Below are positions 11,262-24,223 of a stretch of 64,000 bases of DNA, piece after piece. The DNA comes from Cryptomeria japonica (lineage: Eukaryota; Streptophyta; Pinopsida; Cupressales; Cupressaceae). Position 1 is the stretch's first letter; every line of letters starts with the position of its first letter. Both the position numbers and the translations under genes were made by a program. Under the pieces are notes generated by a model. That model made no database searches. It was not told the origin of the DNA and saw only the letters and a program-made list of their open reading frames with translations. The stretch lies in NCBI RefSeq assembly GCF_030272615.1, contig NC_081413.1, positions 561,042,445-561,106,444 on the forward strand, in the 5' to 3' direction.

Positions 11262-14200
11262 CTAGTCTAGCACGTCATCTACCCCCCGATCTTGCTGATC
11301 AATGTTTCGGGAAGGCAGGGAACACGCTAGAGGAGGAACATCCAACACAGCAGATGGAGCTATCACAAGATCCAAACAAGGGCTATGTTCATGTTCCAAG
11401 CCACATTGTTCTTGTCTAGGAGCTAGGATAAGTGCTTTTGAAAATTCATTAGATAAATGGTTATCAACATCAACAAGTTCATATTCACTGTCAGAAGCAA
11501 GAGGAGTAGCATTTTCATCATGAATAACATTTTCATCTATATCATCATCAAGATTTACAAAAATAGGATCTTTAACTCGCACAGGATCAAGACCATCATG
11601 CATCTTATGTTTAGGAGATTTAGGCTCAATGTCCGGCTGAGGAGAAAATGGAATAATGCTTGTTGAAGGTGTTTTTGGAGATTGTAAAGTTTGAGAAGCA
11701 GCTGCTTGAGCCCTAAGACGATGCTTTCATCGGCATTCCCGTGCAGAACGATTACGTCTAGTCTTAGTAGGAAGTGGAGAAGATAGAGGAGGAGGAATGT
11801 TCTCATCCTTATCACTTGGGTGTTTAGGTTGTGGTTTCTTAGGCTAGATAATAGGAGAAGAAGAAGGTCTCTTCTCTCTATAAAAGGCAGGAGGAGGAAC
11901 TACTCCATATAAAGGAGGAATTTTTGGTTTAGGAAGAAGACCAAGTCCATCATGACGAGGAGGTATAGATCTACTCTTAGAAGGTTTATCAGGCATAGAC
12001 ATAGTCAAATCCATGGGGATGGGTTGGGAATCTTCTTGAGGAAAGACATTAGTTTTATCTTTCAAAGGAAGAATTTCCTTCTTAAGAATGATAGGAATGT
12101 CAAGTTTAGGTGTTCTAGGTTCACTTAAAGATAGGATCATATCTGTTTTCCACTTTTGATAAGATTTAAAAAGATGATCACTTCGCGGAGGAAGAGATTG
12201 GAATTGTTTGGGCCAAAAGTAGTCAATAGGAACACTAGAGGTTCTTTCAGCTGGTTTAAAGAGACTATGATTGACAGTAACAACTTCACCATTATGGGGA
12301 AATTTCAAACACTTATGTATAGGAGAAGCAATAGCCTTCATGGAAGATAGCCAAGGATAGCCAAGCTTCACATGAAATTGTTCGGAAGAAGGAATAATAG
12401 CAAAGTTCACATCAAGAGATTTATTATGGACCTCAATAGGCAATGTAATAGAACCAATTGCAGGAGAAGAAAATGCATCAAATAATTTCAAAACCACATC
12501 TATTTTGTCATAGATTACTTGATTCAATTGCAAAGTAAAAAGAAATTCTTCAGTAATAACATTAACCATGCACGAAGGATCAATAAGCACTCCACGGCAA
12601 GGCATATTCTTGACTTTTGCAACTATGTATAAAGGACCATCAGGTGCTCTAATGGTTTCACTAGAATCAAATGTGATGGAAGGTTCCTTAGGGATTTCTT
12701 GCTGCTCTACAAAGTTAATCACATTCGGAGTCATAGACACAAGACTATCAGATGAAAAAGAGGAATCATTAACCTCAATCGCATTAGAGGTATGAGAGGT
12801 ATGAGAAGGTAATGGATCAGTAAAAATCTGAAGGTTTTGGTTAGGAGGAGCTACAGATGTGTTGCCTTTATCATTCACTCCAGAAACAGAAATAGTATTA
12901 TTATCAATCAAATCTTGAATTTTATCCTTTAAAGAAAAACATTTTTCAGTATCATGCCCAGCCTGACGATGAAAGTGACAAAAAGCTTTGTGATCAAAAT
13001 AAGGTGAAGTAATCTTTGCAGGATCAATTTGTCGTACAGGAGGAAGAGTAAGCACATTTTGTCCCAATAACTTATTCATAATATCATGCAATGATTCATT
13101 CAAAGGAGTGTACTTTCTTTCTTTCCTGAAAAATTTAGAAATAGGAGGCACACCTGATGCTGCATTCACATTGTTGTTGATGATGTTTTCATTGAATTTG
13201 ATGGAATCTCTGTTCGGTTTAAACTTCCCAAATGGTTGTTGACTACTATCACCCTTATCACTCGGAGCCATAGGATGTGATTGTTCCATTTGACTCACAG
13301 TCAGTTGATAATTGTGAAGAGTGGCACACAACTGTTGGAAAGAAGTAAACTCAGAAAACAGAAGTTTGTCTCGAATATCTTTTTGCAAATTAGAAATAAA
13401 GATTCTTTGAATATCATTATCAGGCATTGGAAAAGAAATTTGAGCATACAAATGCTTATATCTACCAATGAAATCAGTCACTTTTTCTTTAACACCTTGT
13501 TTACAATGCATTAAATCAATCAAAGTAACTTTAGGACTTATATTGTTTTGAAATTGTTGAATGAAAGCATTTGCAAGTTGTTCAAAAGAAGTAATAGAAT
13601 AAGAAGGCAACGAGCAATACCATTGTAGGGCTTTGTCTCTTAATGTTCTGGTGAATAGTTTTGCAAGCAACCTTTGGTCATAAGCAAAATCAGTACATAT
13701 TGTTTGAAAAGTCTTAACATGTGTTAGAGGATCTCCTTTACCATTATAAAGCTCCAGATGCGGGATTTCAACATGCTTAGGAGGGATAGCTCGAACAATG
13801 TCAAGAGAAAGTGGGCTCGCAACATCAAATGTGGGCACACTAAACTTAGATTGATTCATAGAGGCAATTTGTTGCTGTAAAGAAGAGATAGTTTGTGCAA
13901 GATTATTAATGGTAGCTTCGGTCGAAGAGTTCATATTAGGTGTGTTAGATTGAGATGGAGGTGTGATGTTATTGAAAGAGGGTAAAGAATAAGGTGGTGG
14001 GACCCTATGATAGTCAACCATAGGGGATGATTGGATAGGAGGAACACTACAAGGAGGAATGGAATGGTTAAATGAATTGCCCCCTTGCATCATGTTCATT
14101 TGTGAAGATGTAATAGGAACACTCTTTGAAGGAATGTACGAAGAAGTCGGATTGAATGAAGGAAGAGGATTAATTGAAGAAGGAGGATTGCCCCCATGAC

Positions 14201-14714
14201 TAATAATCATAGGAGGAATGTCTTGTATAGAGGTAGCCATTATGTTTGATGTAAAGGTAGGTATACTAGCAATAGGAGTTGTCAAAGGAATAGAATGATT
14301 GACTTATGTAGGAGGTTGTGTATAACCTAAATATTCAGCACAACTCTTCATAGGCATCACATTCGAATCCACAATATGTGAAATACCACGCAAAACATCA
14401 ATTCCATTCTTATCACTTTGAAGCATGCGTTTTAGACCCTCAATTAAAGGAAGAGCTTGACTATCGGGGTACTCATGAGACATCCACTGGTGAAAATCGT
14501 CAAATTGGTTATCCAATTTGGAAAGTTGTTCAATGGAAACTTCATGGAGAGCTTCTTCATCATTAGGAGGATTAGAGGAATTACCCATGTCCTCGTTAAA
14601 AAGGCTACTCAAATTAGGTTCCATCTCCTCGGTAGTTAAACCTCGGAAAGACTTAATTCTACGGCTTCGTCTAATGGGAATAGTGTAAGTAGGGCTTGTT
14701 GTTGTAAAACTCAT
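11262..14714 (-). pseudogene. gag/protease-like polyprotein with three in-frame stops
   Basis: A single minus frame of about 1,150 codons, starting at an ATG at 14714. Only three stops interrupt it: TAA at 14304, TAG at 11844 and TGA near 11727. The N-terminal 136 codons are acidic. A Gln/Pro/Ser-rich region and a retrotransposon gag domain follow (HLELYNGKGDPLTHVKTF, ALQWYCSLP, FIQQFQNNI), then a knuckle CHFHRQAGHDTEKC. The protease-like part has VLIDPSCMVNVITEEF and LGYPWLSSM, with DPS in place of the catalytic D-T/S-G, so it is probably inactive. The C-terminal 190 codons are acidic. The longest uninterrupted stretch is 11844-14303. No RT, RNase H or integrase follows. Gag would package the element RNA. 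Confidence 0.88.
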
Positions 14715-15873
14715 GCACTAGAGAGAGAGAAAAGATTTTGATCTTAGAGGTAGCAATTTTCAGTAAAAACAGCCAATCTTCCAGATTTAAGCTGTTAAAT
14801 GCAATCACAACAGTCTCCCGAAATTTCGGAAAAAATGTCCTGGACCGTGGCGCTCGGAGTGCAACACGGTCCTTGCAACTTTTTTCGAAATTTGCAGGGA
14901 TGAAAGGTATGATGATTTTAGAGCTAATCTAAAAAAATTGAGTGATTTTACGATCTGTAGATAGGCCAAATTAAAGTTGCAATCTCAAAATTGAACCCTA
15001 TCAAGATTGTCGAAAAATGCAAAATTCGAATTTTGAAAAAGAGAGGGAAACTGAAATTTTGAATTTTATGATTTTAGAGGGAATGTCAAGAGCAATGCAA
15101 ATTTTGAATTTTGAAAATTGATTCAATTTCACGCAAAATTCAATTTTGAAAGCGGAAATCAAGGTTGTTGTAATTAAGCACTTAATTTCAAAAGTCACAA
15201 AATGCAAATATTTGAACAAAGCACTGAAATTTTGAATGAATAAAAACACACTTTTCAGATTTAAGACAGTAAGAACACAATTTTGACACAAAATTTTAGT
15301 TTTGATAATTTTTTGAATGATTAGGAGCCCTAGACCAAGCAATCACAAGACCAACTTTGACTGTAATTTTGAAGGTGTTATAATTGACAAAATCAGCCAA
15401 AATTCTGGATTTTAGCAGGAAAATACAGCAAGATCTCGCTCCCGAAATTTTGGAAAAAATGTCGGGGACGATGGCGCTCGGAGTGCAACATGGTCCTCGC
15501 AACTTTTTTCCAAATTTTCAGGGATGAAAGATATTGTGATTTTATTGCAGAATCCAAAGTTATAGCTGATTTGGAGATGTTTTGATCGGTCAAATTGTCG
15601 GACAAAAGTTGAATTAAGAGGGTTTCAAAAATTAGGGTTTTGACATTTAACCACTTAATTTTCAAAATTAAAGTACAGATATGAATTGATAATTTATAAT
15701 AGAAAAGCAGATCTGAAGCAAGCATTAATAATTAAACATTTCGCAAGTTCAATGTTCAAAAAGAAAATTTAGGGTTTTTATGTAATCACCTCTAAAATTT
15801 TGCAAAAGATCAAACATGGAAATGTAATCAAGGAATCAATTTTCAGATCTAAGCATGAAAAATCAGAAAGGAT
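14715..15873 (-). other. 5' leader of the gag-only element
   Basis: About 1.16 kb between primer site and gag start, with no supported coding frame. It contains two diverged copies of a 105-bp segment (about 14826-14930 and 15450-15553) sharing GTGGCGCTCGGAGTGCAACA and ending in CAGGGATGAAAG. The GGCGC(T/C)CGG core also occurs in both LTRs (9785 and 16279). Confidence 0.6.
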
Positions 15874-15892
15874 GTTCACGTCGGGTTCACCA
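15874..15892 (-). other. Primer binding site of the gag-only element
   Basis: On the element strand, TGGTGAACCCGACGTGAAC lies three bases after the 5' LTR terminus. The TGG start (complement of CCA) and position are those of a tRNA primer site. The particular tRNA is not assigned here. Confidence 0.75.
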
Positions 15893-15895
15893 AAA

Positions 15896-17014
15896 TGTAA
15901 AGCGAAAAATCGCGGTCGAACCCTAGTTGGTCTCCCCTCTTCTAACTCCAAGGAGAGAGAAGGGAGGTTCGCTAGGATTCGATGGGTTTTCACTTAGGGG
16001 GAAGACTTTACATTCAAAAGAGGGGTTGAAACTCATAAGATCCAATCCCACACAAGGTAAGATTGGATGCTAGATGAATTTCAAGGGTTTGGAAAGAAAA
16101 GCTACCCTCTTTTGTAAAGAATGTTGATTAGGAAATTAAGCTAAGAATACATAGAAAGTCATAAAGATTCGCTTATAAACTGAGTTTAGGTTATAGGATG
16201 AAGCTACGGACCTGGAATTAGTAGTAAAATGTCGATACGGCGCTGTCTTGCAAATTTGAGAAAAAGTTGTCAGGACGATGGCGCCCGGCGCCACGGTCCT
16301 CCGAAAAATCCGCGAAACGAAGTGGGATCGGTTCGTCTCTGCACAAGGATTCCAGATCTTCAATCTCAGCCGCGTACCTGCAACCTTGTTCTAAGGATGT
16401 TGGTATCCTTATGTGCAAAGGTTTAGATGTTGTATGTTGTATGTTGTTGTAGCATGTAGTAAGTGATCTCCTCTTCAATGGTTGAATCCTTGACTTGAAT
16501 GCAACACTTAGCCTTGAATGGAGACTTGAAATGATCAATTGCTTGAATGCTTGAATGTTTGAGTATAGTTTCCATGCTTTTGTACACCTATCCTCCTCAT
16601 CCAAATGAGAGAGAAAAATGTAGTTTATATACTTGTCAATTAGGGCTGATAGACTGATTTTCCCGACCTTAGGCCGACCAGGGAAGTATATTTCCAAATT
16701 GCAATCAAAAAGACCCGATGCCGCTTAGGAGACCGGGCCCAAAATAAGACCCAGGGACCAGGGCACTGGGCGCCATGGTCCTGGAGGACCAGGGCGCTGG
16801 GTGCCCTGGTCCTGAGGGACCAGGGTGCTGGGCGCTTTGGTCCAACCTCCGGGACAGCGGGGTGCAAGGAGGTTCGGGCCAGGGTGCATAAAAAATGCAG
16901 TTTTCAGTGTCGTGAGCAAGTTTTGGGGTCTCCATTCAGGTTACGTGTTGCGTCACCATCGTGAAGACCGAAATGCAGTCGAAATTGCAAGTGTCACAAT
17001 TTTAGGACGCTACA
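15896..17014 (-). repeat. 5' LTR of the gag-only element
   Basis: Same length (1,119 bp) and ends as 9402-10520, flanked on the right by GTTAG. Differences from the other LTR cluster in the GC-rich repeat block and are mainly C/T and G/A, the pattern expected from methylation-driven deamination. Confidence 0.92.
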
Positions 17015-17019
17015 GTTAG

Positions 17020-18519
17020 TGCCTTGGTTAGCACCTTTGGGATTCTTTATAGCTTGAGGATTACCGGATAATGCGAGCATGGGCTGCTTTGATTTTGGAT
17101 CATTTGATTCATTTCCTCCTTCATTTCCATTGTTTTTATTTCTGGTCTAGAATCTGGATTTGTCTAAGTTGTTGTTGTTTTGGTTGTTGTAGTTTGATGA
17201 AGTTGTTCCTTTTTTGAAGAATTTTAATGTTCCTTTCTTGACACATCCCTCTTCTACTTGGATGTCATTCTCAATCAACTTGGCAAAAGATGGTATGCAT
17301 TGGATTTTGAGTCTATAACTCATCTCACTATTCAATTCATCGATGAAAATTTCCATCTTTTTCTTTTCGAGCACATCACGAGGATATCTTTGAAACCATA
17401 CAGTGCCAACATTGAAGGAATATCATGAATATTTCATTGTTTTTCTGCTTGGTATTATAGACATCTAGCATAGTGATAGCATGTTGAATGTTATAGGAAT
17501 ATTGAGTAATGATTTTGTTGACTAGTTCATTGAATGATCTAACAGGAGGTGTGATTTTGGATAACCATTCCATTGTTTGCCCTCCCAAGCATCTTGGGAA
17601 TAACCTCATCAAATAGGTATCATCATGGGCTAATTGAAGACTCGTTGTATAGAATTCTCAAACATGATCATGGGGATCACTTTTCCCATCATATTTGTTA
17701 AATTTGGGAACGTCTGAGTTTGGAGGAAAAGATACCATGTTTAACCATCTGTCAAAAGGATAAGGACAAATTTCAATCAAGGAGTACCCCACTATTGTAC
17801 CTTGTTGTATGTCTTGCATTTGTCTTTGTAACATTTGCATTTGTTGAGTTAGAGCAATCAAAGGTGCATTGTGTTTCTGAGAGAATATTTCTTCCCTTGC
17901 ATTAGTTCTAGGCTGAAATGGTCTATGGAATGGTATGTTATGCTTCAAGATGTTTTGCTCAGGGATATTTTGCTCAGGGATATTTTTCTCAGTGATAGTT
18001 TGTGCAAGGTCACATGCTTCTTCCTCTCTTTGTCATTCTTGATATTCGTAATATTGAGATCTTGTTCTAAAAATGTCTATGTCCAAGTCCTCCAGAAGTT
18101 TAACTCCTTTGCTTGTGAGCATGAGTAGATATTTTTCCTTGTCATTTTCCATGAGTCTTTCCACAAGCTTTTGAAATGAAGCACTCTCTTGACATTCTTG
18201 AAGAAGTCCTTCAAAAATTTTGGTGTCCTCTATATTTGGACACTTGAAAGGATTTGATAATCTTTGATTCATGCTGGATTCTGGTTGCATTTTGCTTTGT
18301 TTGTTTCTTTGAGAGTGAGTAACAACGAGCACCTAGTAGAATCTTTCTATGATAAAAGGAATAAACTCTTCTTCAATGTTTTTCTCAGGGGTTGGTGGTT
18401 CAAATCGGGGTATGTTATAAGTGATGCACTCTTTAGGAAAGAAGGTTGGATTGATCTTCCCTCTTTGATTTATGTGTTGATTGAATACTAATTTTTTACA
18501 TAATGCCCTACTCATCAAG
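17020..18519 (-). pseudogene. gag N-terminal and central part, outer Tat-like element
   Basis: Minus-strand gag in pieces. An N-terminal segment (18332-18033) is followed by a Gln-rich linker (LTQQMQMLQRQMQDIQQG) and the retrotransposon gag domain with VPKFNKYDGKSDPHDHV, YLMRLFPRCLGGQTMEWLSK and FNELVNKIITQYSYNIQ. The segments at 18332, 17948 and 17612 share a frame, and a frameshift separates the piece at 17374-17147. It is cut on the left by the 9402-17014 insertion (remainder at 8804-9401) and on the right by 18525-29911. Gag forms the virus-like particle of the element. Confidence 0.82.
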
Positions 18520-18524
18520 GGTTC

Positions 18525-19826
18525 TGGTCGCGCCCACAAAAGGATATGAAAATCACAGTAAAACCTTTCCTGGGAATTGGGCATTCCAACAGGTGACCAA
18601 TATCTCTCTCTGTAGACGTTCATTTACTTGTCAAACCAGGGGACGTATACTTTAAATGGCGCAGCAAAATATATGCACTAGGAACTCATTTTGATCAAAT
18701 CTTAGCAGAAATACATACTGGAAAGAAATTCTACCTACACTACCGGAAGGTAATGCAAAGCTCTTTAACTCAACTATGATTTGATTAAACCAGAAATCAT
18801 GATAACTACAACTGAAACATAAACTATGAACTGGTCTTATGCTGCAGGAACAGGCACAGTGATGGATTCCTTGTGCTGCAAGAGCAATGTAAAGCTGAGT
18901 TTGTATAAAAAATTTAAAGATGAAAGTAAACTAAAGCTTAACAGGAAAGAACAACTAACTAACTAGCTACAGATACCTACTAAGTGGGCCCCCTTAGCAA
19001 GCATCTCCTGATTACGTAGATGTTAAACTCATAACTTCATTGAACTTTATTCATAAAAACAGAATGATATACATTGTTTTGTTGATATGGAAACTAACAA
19101 CAAACTCTGTCTCTGGTTAAACAGATTCTGTCTTTCATTATCATATTGATTCTTACATGATATCTACTACTCTGATTCTATCTTCTTCTAACTCTTTTTT
19201 TTCTTTCTTCTCGCGCAGGAGGAGAACTTTATTTAAAAACAGGAGAGAAACTAACTAACTAACTCCATCAAAGAAAGACGTGGAAGTAAAATATATCCCC
19301 GAATCAAGGAACAAACTTCATAAATGAATTTATGTGTTCAACCTCATCCAGATAGAATCTAGTGCTCGACTCTCTCCAAATTGACTGTCATTAAAATTCT
19401 TTCCCATGGTTTTGGTCAAAGAGTCTTCATTGGAGCTTCCTCGAAGTCGTGCAGGAAATGGACTTTACTGCAAGGCTGAGATTGACTACGTTTGACTCGA
19501 TCATTCTTCAACAACCTGTGAAACAAAAGGTAATAGGCAACAGAAAAGGCATATGGCACATACATGATATCTATTCATTAATCACACATTTTAAATCTAC
19601 TTCATCATTCAAAAACTATATATGATATATCAGTCATTTTAGGGAGTCAATGGGGCAATAAGTGCAATCAAGTCAACACAATGAGTTGCAGAAATATAAA
19701 AGTCTCTTGCTACAAGATATCCCAAAAAGGTTTCAACAAGGTCTGAACATCCATGAAATAACAAAAGTAAAGGCATTTAAAAGTTTATCATAACATCCAA
19801 ATTATGAGCATATTTTAAGCTCATCA
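18525..19826 (-). repeat. 3' LTR of the Athila-like element
   Basis: Begins TGGTCGCGCCC and ends AAGCTCATCA on plus. It matches 28611-29911, and a third, inverted solo copy lies at 59286-60570. The solo copy has three extra terminal bases (CATCA end), giving a perfect TGATG/CATCA inverted repeat that this copy lacks. Confidence 0.92.
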
Positions 19827-19842
19827 CTGCCCCCTACTTAGT
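19827..19842 (-). other. Polypurine tract of the Athila-like element
   Basis: The plus strand reads CTGCCCCCTACTTAGT beside the LTR, that is ACTAAGTAGGGGGCAG on the element strand ahead of TGATGAG. It marks the left LTR as the 3' LTR. A near copy, CTGCCCCCTACTTAAAG, lies at 22590-22606, upstream of the accessory frame. Confidence 0.75.
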
Positions 19843-22216
19843 CCAATGCTAGTCCTCCAGCATTAACTTTCCTGGTGGTTTCTCTGATGTCGGTGGTTGC
19901 TACATGACTCTGAAATGGATTTTTAAACTTGTAATAAAATCTTCTGAAATCCCAGCATTTTTCATACTTTTGGTCTTCTAATTCATTGTTAAGATTTGTA
20001 GCCTGGTGAGGATAAAGTGGCCACATTAGCACAGGGGGTCTGAATGTCAGCAGCAACCACTGTTCAAATCTTGTTTGAAGTCCTAATTGAATATATCTGC
20101 TGGTTCATTTGAGAGCTGCTGTGAAATTTAGGGGACCATGTGGTTCTGACTTTCTTAACCCAACAGTTAATCTCTCCCATCTTTTCTCACTTCTAGTGAA
20201 TGCCAATTTTCAAAATAAATATTGTTGAGCCTGGAATTCATCATATACTTGTTTTTTGATATTAAATATTTTCTCTCTTGCTTAAACATTATTAATACCA
20301 TATGTCAGAGTAAACCAATCTTTCAACATCGCATGGGGGTTTGAACTTTGAAAACGTAATGGAACAAGCTTTGTTTTCTCAGCTTCCTCATATGTTCCCC
20401 ACTGCCTGCCATAATTCACCTCATTTGCTACCAATGACATAAATGCTCTTAAATGAATATCACCAATATATAGAAGAGGATTCCATTCTGTTTCAAATGG
20501 TATTAAAAAGCCATGCAAATAGAATTCACAGAGAGAATTTCTTAACCAGTTAGGGGCTACCAGGTATGCTTCATAGAATTCATTGGCAGTATGAATTATA
20601 GGATCTTGGTTTCTGAAAATTCTCATCAATTGGAACCATAAAAATTGTTCTTTAAGGCACAGAGCATAAACTCTGGGTGGTGGTCTACATTCCATAATTT
20701 GACCAGTTACTTTTAACATTTCATCCATTTTTGCTTTCAACTCAACAATTTCCTGCTTTTGACTTTCAATTTTCTTTTTCAATTTCTTCTTTTCTATTTC
20801 CCACAGACTTTGTTGCATGTCAGTCTGGGCTATGTATCAGAAAGTCAGGGTTTGCAATGTAACTATTTCCCAATTAGCTTTAACATATTCCCGAAATTCA
20901 ATTAAAAACGTTCTCTTATACACAACAATGGCTTTACAAATTGCAAGATGAAATACAACTTCACTAGGCACATTCAATTGTTCAGTCTGCTCTTGCTCTT
21001 GCTGCAAGATAAATTCTTCTTGTTGCTGCGATGGAAAAGTCTGTTCTTCCTCTGAAAATTGCATAGCAACAGTAGCCAAATCATCAAGATTTGGTAACCC
21101 TTGCTCATTATGCCCTGTTCCTTTTGTCTCAACTTGTTCCTCTTTAGGAACGAACGAACTCTGGGCAGCATTTTCAGACACATTCTGAGAAACATTAAAT
21201 TCAGACTCAATAGACCCTTCTAAAATTACAATCACCTCTGGTTGCAGTGAAGCAAGGGAGTTCTTAGATTGTTTCCTTACAGAAACCCTTCTTGGCACTG
21301 ATGCGGCTACAGGAGGTGTTTCGGTAGCTTTCCTCTTCCTTGTTTGTTTAGAGGGCTTTTCCCTACCAGAGGATGATGGTGAACTAGCAATAGCAACAGG
21401 TGTTGTTGTAGGAGAAACAGCTGCAGGGGAAGGTGCTGCAGGAGAGGGCATTGCCTTTTCTGAGAACTAGGGTCAGATTTTGGGGACCCTTCTACCTTTG
21501 TTTTTCCCTTCTCTCTCCTAGTGGCAGACCTAGTTTGTACCCTAGCAGAGGATTCAGGTGCGAAAGCTGTAGGACTAGGTGCTACAGGAGTAGATGACCC
21601 TTGCCCTGTTTTACTGGTAGGTGCAATTTCTTTCTTCTTTTTCTAAGGCCGTGGGGTAAGTACCCTAGGGGGTTGTGGAATTTGCAAACTCTTTTGGGCA
21701 ACAAATTGTTGCCAGGAGAGGTGAGACATCCCTCAAAGAGTGCTCAATCAGTAATTTAATAAGGCCATGATGAGTGATAGAATTATCTTTCCCCTATTGA
21801 GTTTCATGGGCACTTTGTTCTAAAAATTTTAATAAGAAATTCAAAACATTTATAGCTAAACCATGCCTCATATGGCTCAATAATTTAAAATGATGAGAAT
21901 GCAGATAGGAAAAATGGCCTTCACAGGTCAAATACCTCATTATGTAAGTAGCATACTTTGAATAAGGAGGAGGCAACGATACACACTTGCATCCCTGCCT
22001 AAAGACTTCCACAGGTCCATCAGTAGGCATTGAAAACTCGGCCCTTGCAGCTGCAACGTCTAAAGAAAAGTTTTCTCCAATGGTTGGAAGCCCAGTTACT
22101 TCAGCAATTCTGTTTTCAGTTGCAACAACCGTTAGACCCCATACGATGGCTTCCCCTTCAGAAAGGGTTCTCAAAAATTTTCCAGTAGCCTCCTCATCAA
22201 AATCATTTAAGCTCAA
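19838..22216 (-). pseudogene. Accessory ORF downstream of pol, Athila-like element
   Basis: One minus frame of about 793 codons between pol and the 3' LTR, broken only by point stops. The N-terminal 140 residues contain EAIVWGLTVV, IAEVTGLPTIGE, then HHFKLLSHMRHGLAINVLNF. This layout resembles the putative plant transposon protein found in other plant retroelements (recognition from memory, needs an HMM). A Pro/Ser/Ala- and Lys-rich disordered part (about 21451-21200), a Glu/Gln-rich part, a short coiled coil (KKKLKKKIESQKQEIVELKA) and a Trp/Leu-rich C-terminal part follow. No signal peptide or membrane span was seen, unlike the env-like ORFs of some Athila elements. Function unknown. Confidence 0.65.
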
Positions 22217-23099
22217 GAAATAATTTAACCATCCATAGAGGCTGAATGCGTGGACTGTTTACGGATTTTGCAATAACATTTCATGAGCTACAAGCTCATG
22301 TCGCACCAACTGACCACCCACGTTTGTAGTTTTCCTTTAGCTGAACTCAATTCCTTGCTAAAGATTCAAATTCTCTGCTTGGCTTTCTACTCTAGTTTTT
22401 TCTCTTTCGTGCTGTCACATTTCTTTCTTTCTTTTCCAAAAATAAACTTTTTGAACAAGTAGTCTTAATCATGATTATGCAATAAAGAAGGACATGCGAT
22501 CATAGTTGGAAAGTACCAGAAAAGTATTAAGGAAAGATTATTTTACAGTTATGGCAGTGGCGGAAAGACAGGTTTTAAAAGATGGATTACCCTGCCCCCT
22601 ACTTAAAGTATGACATGTGTCCTCACATGTCATAAAGAACAGGTAGAGACTCAGGTAATAATGACCGGTACATGCATAGCAGTAAATGAATAGAGTGAAA
22701 TAAATCAAATATGTGATAAGAAAAGATATGACGTACCTTTGATAAGTGCACGTACGTGTGAAGAAGGATGATGGCATCTGGATGGATTGACAAGTGGGAA
22801 AGATATCCTAATTAAGTCTGATGTAGATGGATGACATGGATGGGTGAGATGGGTGGATGAAATGAACGGATGGAATGGATGGACAGAAGATAAAGAAGTG
22901 AAATGGGGGTGATAAATGAGAATGGAGAAAAAGGGGTTTCCTTTTTAAAAAGAAAACTTTTATTATGGGCATGCTTTTTGAAAATTACGGTAATGCTATA
23001 GGAGAAAGGTTAAAGCCTTCAACTGCAATAAGAGTAGCGAGAGGAGCTTGAACAAACTACTACATGAGTTCTTCCTTGGAGATTAGTTTGTGGTACAAC
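22217..23099 (-). other. Spacer between integrase and accessory ORF
   Basis: No supported gene. It contains a degenerate GGAT/GATG tetranucleotide run at about 22819-22890 and a second polypurine-like CTGCCCCCTACTTAAAG at 22590-22606. An open frame at 22538-22777 is hydrophobic but starts without clear support and is not called. Confidence 0.5.
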
Positions 23100-24220
23100 T
23101 AAAGTCGGTGGCCATTCACTAGCAATTTGAAACAGATTGGGTCTATTGTTACTAGTTGTATAGCTCCATTGTCGAACACATTTTCAAATTCATAGGGGCC
23201 AAGCCAGCGTGTTGTGAGATTACCTTAGTTTTCCTGATATCTAGAATCATATAACAGAGCCTAATCTCCAACAGAAAATTTTCTGGTTTTGATGTGCTGA
23301 TCATGTCATTTCTTCATTTGCTATTGGATTGCTTCTGTATGCTACAGGGTGGCTTTTCTCATTTCATCCAAAGCATTTAGCTGTAGGAGATGGTCCTTCT
23401 GTGCTTTAGATATATTTATATTGAGGTCAAGAGCTATCCTCAAAGTTTTGTGTTCAAATTCTATGGGTAACATAGTTGTTTTCCCATAAAGTAGCTCAAA
23501 AGGTGTAAATCCAATTGTTATTTTTCATGTAGTTCTGTAAACCCAAACTGCTTCAGGAAGTCTATTGCTCCAATCTTTTCTATGGATCTACACTATTTTT
23601 GTGAGGATCACCTCAATTTCTCTATTTGTTACCTCTGCTTGACCATTGGCTTGAGGGTGATAAGGGCTAGACTTCCTATGTTTGATTTTATAGTCTTTCA
23701 TTAGTGCAGTAATCAGATTCGACGTAAACTGAGCTTCTTGATCAGTTACAAGCTCTCTAGGAACCCCAAATCTTGTGAAAATTTGTTCATACAGAAACTC
23801 AGCAACTTTGTTATCTCGGGCATGAGTCATAGCTATTACCTCGACCCATTTTGTTACATAGTCCATGTAAACTAGAATGTATGACTTTCCATTTGATGGT
23901 GGATCAATTGGCCCTACAAAATCCATCCCCCATTTATCAAAAGGGGTGACTATTATCTGCGGATATAGTGGCATTTCATCGGACTTAGTTGGTCTTCCCA
24001 TACGCTGGCATCTGTCACATTTTCTTGTATAGGCCACAACATCCTTATGTAATGTTGGCTAGTAGTACCCTGTTGTAAGAACTTTCATTAATGTTCTTTT
24101 TGCTGCAAAATGTCCTCCACATGGCTCATCATGGCAAGCATGCAATATGTCATAAGTTTCATCTTTTCTTACACATCTTCGCATTACTTGATCAGGTCTA
24201 GTATAAAACAAACTATTTGC
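23100..24220 (-). pseudogene. Integrase of the Athila-like element
   Basis: The minus strand encodes an intact-looking HHCC zinc region (LHACHDEPCGGHF and KCDRCQRMG). The DDE core has KWGMDFVGPI, ELVTDQEAQF and SPYHPQANGQAEVTNREIE, giving D, D and E. The C-terminal part reaches FKLLVNGHRL near 23105. One or more stops interrupt it, including at 23588. It is in frame with RNase H upstream. The domain order is complete, so only the stops argue against function. Confidence 0.88.
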
Positions 24221-24223
24221 AAT

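Larger units (their letters stand above)
9402..17014 (-). mobile_element. Non-autonomous gag-only LTR retrotransposon, nested
   Basis: Complete 7.6 kb element with two 1,119-bp LTRs (9402-10520 and 15896-17014), a perfect GTTAG target duplication (9397-9401 and 17015-17019), a polypurine tract beside the left LTR and a primer site beside the right LTR. The interior encodes only a gag plus protease-like frame. RT, RNase H and integrase are absent, so it must borrow these from an autonomous relative, as described for TR-GAG-type elements. LTRs differ by roughly 28 substitutions by eye (about 2.5%), nearly all transitions, with no indels. It splits gag of the outer element. Confidence 0.92.

Noticed and set aside
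22538-22777. Hydrophobic 79-codon minus ORF as an env-like protein
   Set aside because: No ATG-supported start, no link to neighbouring domains, and the region looks like an untranslated spacer.
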